From: Burkholderiales bacterium GJ-E10
GTDB taxonomy: Bacteria; Pseudomonadota; Gammaproteobacteria; Burkholderiales; Burkholderiaceae_F
DNA length: 64,000 nucleotides
NCBI GenBank assembly: GCA_000828975.1
Contig: AP014683.1
Location: 697,520 to 761,519, forward strand
Direction: 5' to 3'
Part shown: piece after piece, positions 25,501 through 33,576 of the stretch
How the letters are laid out: every line of letters starts with the position of its first letter
Position numbering within the stretch: position 1 is the first letter of the stretch
Position numbers and translations under genes: made by a program
The notes under the pieces: generated by a model
What the model saw: only the letters and a program-made list of their open reading frames with translations
Told to the model about the DNA's origin: nothing
Databases searched by the model: none

Positions 25501-26399
25501 TGTTTCATTTCTTGAAGGAAGAATTTGGACTCAAGCCATTCGTGATTAACGGAGACTCGCAGAATCGCCAGCGGTACATTGATCGGTTTTCGGAATCCCC
25601 CGGCTTTGATGTAATCATCCTTTCCACTTTGGCGGCTGGAGCCGGATTGAATGTAACAGCTGCAAATCACGTCTTCCACTTTACAAGAGCTTGGAACCCG
25701 GCGAAGGAAAACCAGGCGACCGATCGCGCATATCGTATTGGCCAGAAAAAGGATGTGTTTGTCTACTGCCCGATTGTCGCAACACCCGACTACCCCACGT
25801 TTGACGTGCGGTTGGATGAGCTGCTCAAGGCAAAGGACAAGTTGGCGAACTCCACCATTGATGGCTCGGAGATGGAGGTCATGCTCAACGGGAGTGGCTC
25901 TGATATCTCGAAATCAGAGCTATTTGCTGCCGAGGATGGGGCGGAGCCGCAACGCCGGTTCCTCACCATGGACGATGTGGACCGTATGGACGGCACCCGT
26001 TTCGAGATATTTTGTAGGTTTCTCTGGGAGAGAGAGGGGTATCTTGCCTCCATCACCAAGAAGCGCGGGGGCGACGGGGGAATTGACATCGTCGCGCTAA
26101 AGGGGCGTAACGGCGAGCTACTCCAGTGCAAGAGCAGCTTGTCAGACGGCCTCGGGTGGGACGCCATTAAGGAAGTCACCGCCGGATCAGCCCGATATCA
26201 GGCCCAACACCCGGGAACCCTATTTCGTCGGATCGCGGTTACCAATCAAACATTTACGAAGGGCGCGAGGAGCCAGGCAGAAGCAAACAGCGTATTCCTT
26301 GTCGAGCGCAATAGGCTTGAAGAGCTCCTTGGAAAGTACCCTGTTGATAACTTTGAGTTTGATCTCGAGGTCGACAGGTGGATCGCGTGGTTTCAATAG
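22542..26399 (+). CDS. zorD: Zorya type I protein ZorD (SNF2 helicase with Mrr-like nuclease)
   Basis: 1,285 residues. The N-terminal half is an uncharacterised regulatory region. A SNF2/SWI2 ATPase follows with Walker A ADDMGLGKT near 636, the DEAQ box (VVCDEAQRIK) near 755 and motif VI (QATDRAYRIGQ) near 1058. The C-terminus (about 1145-1260) is an Mrr-type PD-(D/E)XK nuclease with GGDGGIDIVALKG and LQCKS. In Zorya, ZorD is the autoinhibited helicase-nuclease that degrades invading DNA. The gene is intact, and the helicase and nuclease residues are present. Last gene of the operon. Confidence 0.9.
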   Translation: MGLFDIFRRSSGEGSAHQLLTRSWTADGVMIRFVDPLEDASVEGLNALAGQSAKKEDELLVAYLAQLAIEERCSIAPDGVTILWSTIYDLQEDDSHQDVLHQLGLPAAGALRPVLDSSDTLADSTFEILVDGWAVDGTEVRVLRIDGAIAVLQDQSWLLGRSAWACYQAIKKFADRDADHRTQNENELGWGSIRQLADAAGAYYRSPYLETTYVLTPQSIRLPLQKQETSFGRVVTVEPTFEGAPSGWLKAFDGFNSVQPHYDLTSSGLGHVRVVVSEPVRKVLNVIKQEMPGRRVAGARAERFIHNPWAFLGDAAREVIKEEEFEEDRAGIGAIAAIFSIAPRIDNSRVTQVDLLITEHFHGGAARTERESFSTPAELQRFVQSIKSALEDERPRFPWNEYDLTVDGNSASTLELAQQMLCLWENQPQEIISFEDIYEIAGYSNRIEGIGVAKAIYVPVFQKETDDEETGWTPSDLTPMVKVTLTGHEGSVLIPLTREWVDKFQEQVAAAESTKAAEVRNESLPTPVETTQARALVDAFRTMLDGQEDIKKDRPRTPSKDSPKPEKILVKMNFSDIDYREERRLTLALPSEASPSLPKCLRPAIELKKHQLNGVAWFQHLVSRAPIDCRGALLADDMGLGKTLQLLTVLGSYYERHPNASPSLILAPKSLVDNWAGETEKFFTESYPKVLVLYGDELRKRKQPQSLIDERLRQRGIVDLLIPDWPGSAKIVITTYETLVNFEFSLARQPFAFVVCDEAQRIKTPGTQTSIAVRALKADFRIACTGTPVENTLSDLWSLFDFVQPGLLGSLEEFSRTYRRPIECNTEEQKAALKQLQEAIAPQTLRRTKQDISDELPRKYFAYRAGEDITPEFKERLDQGDRLLVPMSSYQNVLYLGGLKKLRDANQESDSIKRARLSFGALHLMKAVCAEPYCLPGMKFEIAKSGYETHLENSPKLAWLLKQLSQIKAREEKAIIFTELREVQLALFHFLKEEFGLKPFVINGDSQNRQRYIDRFSESPGFDVIILSTLAAGAGLNVTAANHVFHFTRAWNPAKENQATDRAYRIGQKKDVFVYCPIVATPDYPTFDVRLDELLKAKDKLANSTIDGSEMEVMLNGSGSDISKSELFAAEDGAEPQRRFLTMDDVDRMDGTRFEIFCRFLWEREGYLASITKKRGGDGGIDIVALKGRNGELLQCKSSLSDGLGWDAIKEVTAGSARYQAQHPGTLFRRIAVTNQTFTKGARSQAEANSVFLVERNRLEELLGKYPVDNFEFDLEVDRWIAWFQ

Positions 26400-26532
26400 A
26401 GTTGCCGCACACGACAAAGATCATGGACACGCCCGACACCCGCCAAAATTTGCCTTCTGGCTCCAAGCCTACCCCTTTGGAACCCGACAAGGTGGTGGCA
26501 GGGATCGCGCACTTCAGAGCCTAGGTGAACAA

Positions 26533-27150
26533 ATGATTCCCGCTGGATGCAAAAAAGTCGAATGGCATTGGAATCCGTTAACTCCCAAGGAAGTGAACTG
26601 GACTAGGGAGAAGATATACCGACTGTCCCTCGATGAGGCCGCGGAGGCGTCTGGCATCAGTGTTGCAGAGTGGGAGGACATAGAGGCCGGGCGTCGACAC
26701 ATTACGCGGAAGGAGTGGCTGGCGTTTTGCGTGCTTACGGATTACCTCGACAAGGTGGGGTTTGTGATTAAAGAGGGCCCCGGGCGTCCGTTATTTGAGC
26801 CAAAGGACATGTACCTTGAGCAGCAAATTTGCCTCGTAAATGACAGGAAGCAGTTTGTCTCTGTCGGCAATCGATTGGCTTCCTACCGTGCCTTCATGGC
26901 GATGAATTGGCCATTTGATCCCAGTAGAACGATGAATCCGGGCGACGAGCTTTGGGTGGTCTGCACGGATGAGGGGGAGTGGGGAACCCGTGAGGAACAA
27001 GGAGCCTTCTTGCAGTGGTTTCCGCCGCCCGGTCAACCCATGTCGCGAGGGATCGGAATTTTGAGAGGAAACCGTCTTCGTGATATGCCGTATTTCCAAC
27101 CCTCCAAGTTGTATCCGGACTTCGATATGGCGCGTCCGGGGATTTCCTGA
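26533..27150 (+). CDS. XRE-type helix-turn-helix protein downstream of zorD
   Basis: 205 residues. A helix-turn-helix of Cro/C1 type reads YRLSLDEAAEASGISVAEWEDIEAGRR (about 28-54). The C-terminal part is rich in Trp, Pro and aromatic residues and was not recognised. The ATG at 26533 was chosen over upstream in-frame codons, which overlap the zorD end and encode nothing family-like. It lies 133 bases after zorD on the same strand. It might regulate the defence island, or be an addiction or phage-sensing module; this is inference. Confidence 0.55.
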   Translation: MIPAGCKKVEWHWNPLTPKEVNWTREKIYRLSLDEAAEASGISVAEWEDIEAGRRHITRKEWLAFCVLTDYLDKVGFVIKEGPGRPLFEPKDMYLEQQICLVNDRKQFVSVGNRLASYRAFMAMNWPFDPSRTMNPGDELWVVCTDEGEWGTREEQGAFLQWFPPPGQPMSRGIGILRGNRLRDMPYFQPSKLYPDFDMARPGIS

Positions 27151-27318
27151 TTCCGTAGGTTTAATGATGAAAACGAAGGGCTGGAACAAGAAACTTATGG
27201 AAGTCGTGAGGCCCCCTAGGCAGGGTGACGAACGGGGCGACTCACGCCGCCCCCTGAATCCAAATTGGGAAGACGGAAGTATCGTCCGATACCCCTCTCC
27301 CCTCCTTCCTTTTTATTG

Positions 27319-27519
27319 CTACCTGTTACTACGCCTCCGCCCCCGCCTTTCCGCCACGGGGCTCTTCAGCGCTAACGCTCGTACGTGCCCGCCTATTGTC
27401 GACAATGACCCACGGCCCAGCTCCAAACGCAGGTTTGTCGTGCTAGGTGGTCGACCTTGGCGCAGTAGCGCAACGTAGGCACGAACCACTTCCTGAAGTG
27501 TTATGCCCTTTCTACCCAT
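27319..27519 (-). CDS. KfrA N-terminal domain-like protein, 66 aa
   Basis: The product resembles the DNA-binding N-terminus of plasmid KfrA proteins (ITLQEVVRAYVALLRQG..P...NLRLELGRGSLSTIGGHVRAL). The long coiled-coil tail of KfrA is absent. KfrA-type proteins are typical of plasmids, which hints that part of this island once lived on one. It may be a truncated gene or a minimal DNA-binding protein. Rest of 27151-27705: AT-richer DNA without other recognisable genes. Confidence 0.55.
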   Translation of the reverse strand: MGRKGITLQEVVRAYVALLRQGRPPSTTNLRLELGRGSLSTIGGHVRALALKSPVAERRGRRRSNR

Positions 27520-27705
27520 ATCGCGATCTCATTTCGTTTTCCTGGCCGCTCGAAATTGAGCAGCATGTATATGGAAAATGCGGAAATTCGGGTAGCAGCA
27601 AACACAAAGCTATGTAGCTTCTGCAAAAAATATCGTAATATAAACTGCTTGCAGATTTTATACGCCGGCTAGATACTGGGCGCTCCTCAACCAAAAGGAG
27701 TAAAT

Positions 27706-28122
27706 ATGCAAGTAGCAACGTTACGAAATCAAGCCGTTCGTACAACTTTCCACATTTCACCCGAGGTAGCAGCCGCAGCGATACTTCAAGCGCAAAGCCA
27801 CGGACTTCGCATTCAGGAATGGCTGGATCGCGTTATAGTCGACGCTTGCATGGCTACCGGCGAAGAAGCTAACCCGGTAGGCCATCTCACCAACGAAATG
27901 ACGATAGAGCTATTTGCCAGGATGGCAACCTATGCACCTGGCGCTCTCGTTGGCCGCTGGAAGCTACTTTTTGACCGAGTCCTACTGGAACATGACTTAT
28001 GGGACTACCCACGAAGCACCCCGTCGGATCTGGAAGAAGATCCGGACGCTGTTCCGCACCTCTGCATGGAGCGGCTGCGAAAGCGCTGGCCAGCTTTGCT
28101 AGCAGCAAGTTTCGCCATGTAG
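27706..28122 (+). CDS. Unknown protein, 138 aa, RHH-like N-terminus
   Basis: ATG after AAAGGAG. Residues 12-45 (VRTTFHISPEVAAAAILQAQSHGLRIQEWLDRVIVD) have the strand-helix-helix look of ribbon-helix-helix antitoxin/repressor proteins. The remainder is acidic and helical. It stands alone in an AT-richer stretch and is followed by a strong hairpin at 28164. Function unknown; DNA binding is only suggested. Confidence 0.5.
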   Translation: MQVATLRNQAVRTTFHISPEVAAAAILQAQSHGLRIQEWLDRVIVDACMATGEEANPVGHLTNEMTIELFARMATYAPGALVGRWKLLFDRVLLEHDLWDYPRSTPSDLEEDPDAVPHLCMERLRKRWPALLAASFAM

Positions 28123-28163
28123 GGGGGGTACGGCTGGCCCTCACCGTGGCATGGGGACCGCAC

Positions 28164-28195
28164 GCACGGCACTACCGATCCTGGTAGTGCCGTGC
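28164..28195 (+). terminator. 13-bp-stem hairpin terminator
   Basis: GCACGGCACTACC (28164-28176) and GGTAGTGCCGTGC (28183-28195) form a perfect stem with a GATCCT loop, 42 bases after the 138-aa gene. There is no T-run, so termination may need Rho. Confidence 0.6.
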
Positions 28196-28221
28196 CACCT
28201 CGTCTTGGCCAGAATGCCAGG

Positions 28222-28512
28222 ATGCATACGCCCAAGTCTCCGAAGCCGCCCTCCACCCGAGAAATCGCCCGGCAGATTACAGACGGCGATCTCCGGGCTT
28301 GGCGCGCGCTACGCGCCTCTGCGCTTTCCGACCCCGCGACGATGGACAAGCTACGCACCGTTTGCGTGGCCGCGGTCCGCTCCACCACACCTGGGCACAA
28401 TGAATCTAGCGCCACGGGCTTCACGTGCTTCCTGGCTGCCCTGGACGTAGGTGGCAGTGACGACGCCCTGGCCGAAGCTCATTTCGACGCACGACAGCCA
28501 TCCTGTGGCTAG
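28222..28512 (+). CDS. Doubtful small ORF, 96 aa
   Basis: An open frame with Ala/Arg-rich helical content (TREIARQITDGDLRAWRALRASAL). The ribosome site is weak and there is no recognised family. It lies between a hairpin and the Kfr/H1-like gene. It could be a real island gene or chance coding; no more can be said from sequence alone. Confidence 0.3.
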   Translation: MHTPKSPKPPSTREIARQITDGDLRAWRALRASALSDPATMDKLRTVCVAAVRSTTPGHNESSATGFTCFLAALDVGGSDDALAEAHFDARQPSCG

Positions 28513-28674
28513 CTGTAGTCTTTGCTGAAGTGCGCCGCAAGCACAAAATCCGCAAGTTTCCGCGATATATCCATCGAACAGATTTAGGCAAGACGCCTTC
28601 AATGTGATAGATTCGCGACAGCTACCATATATAGCTTTCCAATACCGCCCCCCCACAGAATCACCGGAGCAGCA

Positions 28675-29058
28675 ATGACAGAACAAAAGGCCCAAGCCCA
28701 CAGCGATACGACCACCAAAGCGACGACCGCAGCCGGAACAGCAGCCGTATCAGTCCTTCAAGAGTTGCAAGCAATGCAAGCGCGCAAAGCGGAAATGCGC
28801 AGCGAGCTTGAGACGGAAATTGTAGCCAAACGCGCGGAGCTCCAGGTTCTAGAGGACGCGCTGGCCGAGATTTCACAAGAAAGGGCACCTCGGCGCCGGG
28901 GGCCGGCGAAGAAGGCTGCCAAGTCCAAGAGCGGGAAGGCTACGGCCAAGAAGGCCGCGAAGCGTGCAGGTAGGCGAGACTACACACCGGAACAAAAGGC
29001 TGCGCAATCTGCGCGTATGAGAGAGGCGTGGGCGAAGCGGAAGGCTAAAGCAGCTTAA
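28675..29058 (+). CDS. Lys/Ala-rich DNA-binding-like protein, 127 aa
   Basis: The N-terminal half is a coiled coil (VLQELQAMQARKAEMRSEL and onward). The C-terminal half is a histone H1/AT-hook-like run of Lys-Ala repeats with PRRRGPAKKAAKS, followed by RRDYTPEQKAAQSARMREAWAKR. Such proteins resemble plasmid or phage nucleoid-binding proteins. ATG lies behind GGAG. A GC hairpin at about 29094-29114 probably terminates it. Function inferred only from composition. Confidence 0.5.
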   Translation: MTEQKAQAHSDTTTKATTAAGTAAVSVLQELQAMQARKAEMRSELETEIVAKRAELQVLEDALAEISQERAPRRRGPAKKAAKSKSGKATAKKAAKRAGRRDYTPEQKAAQSARMREAWAKRKAKAA

Positions 29059-29388
29059 GCCCTACCGACAGTTGCAGCGGAGAACGTGATGTCTCGCGGG
29101 GCTCACCCCCGCGGGACGCCAATGCCGAGGCGATGCCCTCCAATACGGGAGCGCGCGCAAAAGCAAATGGCTACTGGAACGATGGGGCGAGACCGTTTGT
29201 TCGGTAACTTTGGCACCACCGTAACGTCTGCCTACTGATTCAGTAGTTTCCAATTTGCTGAGTCGAGACCGAAATTGCGGACGGCATATGCTGCCTAACG
29301 TCCGTTGGAAGAATTGTTAGACCTCATTTCGTCACCGTTTTGGCTGACAGCCTGCGATTGCCGGAGTTGTCGATTAAATATCCCCCCC
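29059..29388. other. Non-coding stretch before the IS3-family element
   Basis: Contains the GCGGGG...CCCCGC hairpin just after the upstream gene and otherwise mixed sequence. No gene, promoter or repeat was recognised here. Confidence 0.4.
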
Positions 29389-29451
29389 TGCGTCAGAATA
29401 GTTGTCGCCCGGATAGGTTTTTGGAATCCGGGGGCGCTATGAGGACGAGAA

Positions 29452-29925
29452 GTGGCGAAATACGGACAGGCATTCAAGGACAAGATGGTGGCGCGGATGC
29501 TGCCGCCGGAGAACACACCAATTGAGGTTCTCGCGCAGGAGGCACGGGTGAGCGTCGGGACGCTGGAGCGTTGGCGCAGTGAATCGCTGTCCAGACCCGC
29601 TCGCGAGCGGGTCTGGACAGCGGCGGCGCGGCTGGAGGCGGTGCTGACGACGGCCGCGCTGGACGAGGCGTCGCGTAACGCCTGGTGTCGGCAAAACGGC
29701 GTGTACCCGCAGGAACTTGCCGCCTGGCGGGAGGCGGCCACGCAGGCGTTGGCCGATCCGGAGGATATGCGCGCGACGCCGCAACAGACGCGAGCGGACC
29801 GGCGCCGGATCAAGGAGTTGGAACGGGAAGTCCGGCGCAAGGACAAGGCGCTGGCGGAGACGACGGCGTTGCTGGTGCTCTCAAAAAAACTCGAGGCGAT
29901 CTTCCACAAGGGCGAGGACGAATGA
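29452..29925 (+). CDS. IS3-family OrfA (HTH transposase subunit)
   Basis: 157 residues starting GTGGCGAAATACGG... The N-terminal helix-turn-helix (ENTPIEVLAQEARVSVGTLERWRSE) and C-terminal leucine-zipper region (IKELEREVRRKDKALAETTALLVL) are standard for OrfA proteins. A seven-A run (29883-29889) lies in register for a -1 slip into the OrfB frame, giving the OrfAB transposase. The stop overlaps the OrfB ATG. Confidence 0.8.
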   Translation: MAKYGQAFKDKMVARMLPPENTPIEVLAQEARVSVGTLERWRSESLSRPARERVWTAAARLEAVLTTAALDEASRNAWCRQNGVYPQELAAWREAATQALADPEDMRATPQQTRADRRRIKELEREVRRKDKALAETTALLVLSKKLEAIFHKGEDE

Positions 29926-31013
29926 TCGGACTGGAAGATCGCCGAATGATTGCCCGAAACGTGGAAGAGGCGCACGGCGCCGGCGCACGGCTGCGTCTGG
30001 CCTGCGAGACCGCCGGAATCGATTTGCGCACCCTGCAACGCTGGAAGGTCCAGGACGGGCTGCAAACGGGTGATCGGCGCCCGCAGGCAGTCCGCCCCGA
30101 ACCGGCGCATGCGCTCAGCGCACAGGAACGCGAGGCGGTCCTGGCGACCGCCAACGAACCGCGCTTTGCCGACATGCCGCCAGCGCGGATCGTGCCGGCC
30201 CTGGCCGACGAAGGAACGTACCTCGCCAGCGAATCGACCTTCTGCCGGCTGCTTCGGGCGCAAGGGCAGAACGCCCATCGCGGGCGATCCAAGCCTCCGC
30301 AGGCGAGCCGTGCGCCGAGCACGCACATCGCCACGGCACCGCGCGAGGTATGGTGCTGGGACATGACCTACTTGCCCGCGAAGGTGGCCGGCATGTGGTT
30401 CTACCTGTACCTGATCATGGATCTTTACAGCCGCAAGATCATCGCCTGGGAGGTGCACGACACCGACGACGCCGATCATGCCGCCAAGGTGGTCCAGCGC
30501 GCGGCCTTGGCCGAGGGGATCGCCGCAAACGAGCAACGACCGGTCCTGCACGGCGACAACGGCTCCACGCTCAAGGCCACGACGGTGCTGGCGATGCTGC
30601 ACTGGCTGGGCGTCAAGCCCTCGTACTCGCGCCCGCGGGTGAGCGACGACAACGCATTCGTCGAGTCCTTGTTCCGCACGGCAAAGTACCGACCGGAATT
30701 CCCGACTGGCGGCTTCCAGGACCTCGATGCCGCACGCCAGTGGGCGGCGCGATTCGTGCACTGGTACAACAACGAACACCGGCACAGCGGGATTCGGTAC
30801 GTCACCCCGGCGCAGCGACATGCCGGTCAGGACGTCGAGATCCTCGCGGCGAGACACGATCTTTACCTGCAAGCTCGCAGCCGCAACCCGGCACGTTGGT
30901 CGCGCCACACGCGCGACTGGACGCCGGCCGGGGCCGTCGCCCTGAACCCAGAGCGCGACTCCATCGTTGCCCAGGCCGGAATCAGGGTTCATAAACAGGT
31001 TCACGTTGTATGA
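29922..31013 (+). CDS. IS3-family OrfB DDE transposase
   Basis: 363 residues. rve core with D in VWCWDMTYLPAKV, D in LHGDNGSTLKA and E in DNAFVESLF, the last two separated by 35 residues. HYTH-like and GIRYVTPAQRH features of IS3 OrfB are present. It starts at ATG 29922 or is made as the OrfAB fusion by the -1 frameshift. Intact catalytic residues suggest an active enzyme. Confidence 0.85.
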   Translation: MIGLEDRRMIARNVEEAHGAGARLRLACETAGIDLRTLQRWKVQDGLQTGDRRPQAVRPEPAHALSAQEREAVLATANEPRFADMPPARIVPALADEGTYLASESTFCRLLRAQGQNAHRGRSKPPQASRAPSTHIATAPREVWCWDMTYLPAKVAGMWFYLYLIMDLYSRKIIAWEVHDTDDADHAAKVVQRAALAEGIAANEQRPVLHGDNGSTLKATTVLAMLHWLGVKPSYSRPRVSDDNAFVESLFRTAKYRPEFPTGGFQDLDAARQWAARFVHWYNNEHRHSGIRYVTPAQRHAGQDVEILAARHDLYLQARSRNPARWSRHTRDWTPAGAVALNPERDSIVAQAGIRVHKQVHVV

Positions 31014-31038
31014 CCGAGGCGACAACTACCTTGACGCG

Positions 31039-31635
31039 CGCCGATCCGGAGGCACTGCCATCTGGATTCCTTGCCAACACAAACTGAACAGGATTGCCCG
31101 ATGTTGAGGTGCCAGAAACATAGGGCACAGATCGGAATTTGCCAGATGCAAAAGCCACAGGGGATGCAGAATTGAGTACCTTCAAGCCGACGCGCAACTC
31201 GGTAAACTGGCCGACCCTTCCCACTTCCTCGCATCGCCACAAACCATTGGGATGCGAGTACTTAAACCAGAAGTCATGCGGTTGGTCGGACGAGATGTTC
31301 TGTCGCAGCACATCTCGCACATCCTGCCTATCCAGAATGGATCTGACGAACTGATCAATCGTCACCGGCCCCTCAGGCGTCGAGAACGATGCTACCAAAG
31401 GAATTGAAATCTGCTCCCGGGAGCCGTCGTCCTGTTGCAGAATGCCTGCCACTTCGAAACTGATCGTCATGACCTCAAAGACACCCGTAGCTGTCAGCGT
31501 GGCTATCAGCGGCCAGTCCGCTTCGTTCGCCTCTTCGAGGGTGAGCACTTCTATACCGTAGAACTCAGCTTTGCGGCGAGCAGGCTGATAGAAGCCGCTT
31601 TTGGAGACCAGAATCAACTTGTCTGTCGGTAGGTT
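31039..31635 (-). pseudogene. Restriction-endonuclease-like gene fragment, both ends lost
   Basis: Reading leftwards from the module border the frame gives NLPTDKLILVSKSGFYQPARRKAEFYGIEVLTLEEA, the region that follows the catalytic core in a common PD-(D/E)XK protein family. The catalytic N-terminus is missing, cut off at module copy 2. The C-terminus is replaced by the IS3-family end. A remnant C-terminal domain (about 120 residues, beta-rich) remains. Not functional. Its neighbour in the original genome may have been the Nmad3-family gene (see findings). Confidence 0.65.
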
Positions 31636-31783
31636 ATGAGCACGATCCCGCTTCTTGATGTGCCGTTGGTCGAGGAATTTGATGGAGTTCCGGCTACCGG
31701 TTCCGGCGCTTTGTAGGGAGTGGCGGAAGCGGGAACGGGAAGAAGGCGTGGCCGGCGGGCGGGTGCTGGCGCGCGATGGCGGA

Positions 31784-32737
31784 TCAGTTGCGATCGGCGA
31801 GTCGGTAGCCGTCGGCGGTGCGCTGAAGTCGACCGGCGGCGGTCAGTGCGGCGAGGCGCTCGTAGAGGGAGGCGTTGCGTACGCGGCATTGGGCGCGCAG
31901 AGCGTGGATGCTCATTGGGTTAGCGGCGGCCAGCAGCGCGGCGGTGATGCGTTCGTCGAGGCCGGCGGGCGGTGGCGGCGGATCGGACGACGGTTGTACG
32001 GGTCGCAAGGCCAGTGCATCGCCGTCGGCCCGCAGCTCGAGCTGGATGCCGGGCGGCGACGACGCGGCGCGATGTTCGATCGTCAGGCTGAGCGCATCGT
32101 TTGCGCGGCGCAGGTACAGGTTCGAGTCGCCCCAGGCGTGGAACTCGGAGGAGCCGCGCAGCGCCTGGCCGGCGCGCATGGCGCCGGCGGATTTGCGTGC
32201 ATGGTGCACCAGCAGCACGGAAGCGGCGTAGCGGCGCTGCAACTCGCGCAGGTAGGCGAGCAGAGGGGCTACCTCGCCGCTGGCGTTCTCGTCGATGCGA
32301 TGCAGGCGCACGAAGGGGTCGAGGATCAGCAGGCGCGGTTGCAGTTCGGCGACGGTGCGCTCGAGGGCCGCGCGATCGGCCGGCAGGTCGAGTCGCAGGA
32401 TGGGCGCGGTGATCACCTGCACGTCCAACTCGGCCAGCCGACAGCCGGCGGCGGCGCAGATGCCATCGAGCCGCTGGCGCACGACGTGCGAGGCATCCTC
32501 GGCCGCGTATAGCAGCACCCTGCCGGGATTGGGCACGGCGAAGCGCCGCAGGCAAGGGCGACCCGAGGCGACCGCCACGGCCAAGTCGAGCGCGAGGAAG
32601 CTCTTGCAGCACTTGGGCTCGCCGCCGACGATGCCCACCGCCTGCTCGGCCCAGAGTTCGCTGACCAGCCAGCGCTGCGCGTCGGGCCGCTGGGCCAAGC
32701 GCCAGGCCGGCTCGACCGGCAGCGTCGCGGTGCTCAC
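31784..32737 (-). CDS. RepA-like AAA_25 ATPase of the module, copy 2
   Basis: Same 317-residue product as 9227-10180, including the unusual P-loop GGEPKCCKS. The GTG start overlaps the stop of the preceding ATPase. Identity of the two copies means no drift since duplication, so expression could come from either. Confidence 0.7.
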   Translation of the reverse strand: MSTATLPVEPAWRLAQRPDAQRWLVSELWAEQAVGIVGGEPKCCKSFLALDLAVAVASGRPCLRRFAVPNPGRVLLYAAEDASHVVRQRLDGICAAAGCRLAELDVQVITAPILRLDLPADRAALERTVAELQPRLLILDPFVRLHRIDENASGEVAPLLAYLRELQRRYAASVLLVHHARKSAGAMRAGQALRGSSEFHAWGDSNLYLRRANDALSLTIEHRAASSPPGIQLELRADGDALALRPVQPSSDPPPPPAGLDERITAALLAAANPMSIHALRAQCRVRNASLYERLAALTAAGRLQRTADGYRLADRN

Positions 32738-33576
32738 CGCCGGCGCGCCGCCATCTTGAGCTGCGCCGGGGCCGGCGCTGCGAAGGTCTCGAAGAACAGC
32801 TGCTCGTCGATCTGTCGCGCTTCGCGCTGCGCGGCCAGGGCGAGCAGTTCGCTTCCCATGTTCATCAGCGCGCGCAGATTGCCCTGGGCGTGGTCGCAGA
32901 GCGTGGCGACGAGTTCGGGCGTCATCAGCTTGGGCGCGCCGGCCTTGGTGAGCGCGTGCTGCAGCAGTTCGCGCAGATCCTCGGGGCTGGCGCGATCGAG
33001 CGCCAGACGCACCCGCATGCGCGATCCCAGCGGTAGCAGCTCCTCGCTGCGGAAGCGCTCGATCAGACGCTGGTCGCCCGCCAGCACCACGGTGAGCAGC
33101 AGGTGCGAGTCGAGCCGCGCCGAGGCGAGCAGCCGCAGCTCGTTGAGGACGGCGAGCTGCATCTCCTGGCCCTCGTCGACGATCAGCACCGGGCGGCACT
33201 GCGAGGCGTCGATGTGGCCCTGCCAGCTGGCGCGCAGCACCTTGGCGCCGCCCCAGCGGTTGTGGGGGTGAAGCTGCACGCCGAAGAGCTCGCCCAACTC
33301 GCGGTAGAAGTCGGCCATCCCGGCCTGCGGCCGGCTGAGCACACCGACCTGCACGTCGCGCAGCGCCGACAGGCGCTCGGTGAGCACCCGCAGCGCCACC
33401 GATTTGCCCACCCCCGGCAAACCGGTGACGAGCGCGAAGCCGCCCTCGCCGACGAGCTGCTCGACCCGCCAGCAGAACGACTCCAGGCGCGCGCCGACGT
33501 GCAGCGCCTCGACCGGCACATCGGGGGCGAACGGATTCCACTTCAGGCCGTAGAGCGACAGCAGCTTCTTGTTCAT
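32734..33576 (-). CDS. ExeA/TnsC-like ATPase of the module, copy 2
   Basis: Same 280-residue protein as 10177-11019, with Walker A GLPGVGKS and Walker B VLIVDEGQ. It overlaps the transposase stop (ATGA). Predicted to be the target-binding activator of the DDE transposase. Confidence 0.8.
   Translation of the reverse strand: MNKKLLSLYGLKWNPFAPDVPVEALHVGARLESFCWRVEQLVGEGGFALVTGLPGVGKSVALRVLTERLSALRDVQVGVLSRPQAGMADFYRELGELFGVQLHPHNRWGGAKVLRASWQGHIDASQCRPVLIVDEGQEMQLAVLNELRLLASARLDSHLLLTVVLAGDQRLIERFRSEELLPLGSRMRVRLALDRASPEDLRELLQHALTKAGAPKLMTPELVATLCDHAQGNLRALMNMGSELLALAAQREARQIDEQLFFETFAAPAPAQLKMAARRR

Larger units (their letters stand above)
29389..31038 (+). mobile_element. IS3-family insertion sequence (approximate limits)
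   Basis: Imperfect terminal inverted repeats: left from 29389 (GCGTCAGAATAGTTGTCGCC) and right ending near 31037, which read inward gives GCGTCAAGGTAGTTGTCGCC. OrfA and OrfB overlap and a slippery A7 lies in OrfA, as in IS3 elements. No clear target duplication was seen, so exact ends are uncertain by a few bases. It has removed the 3' end of the restriction-endonuclease-like gene on its right. Confidence 0.75.
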
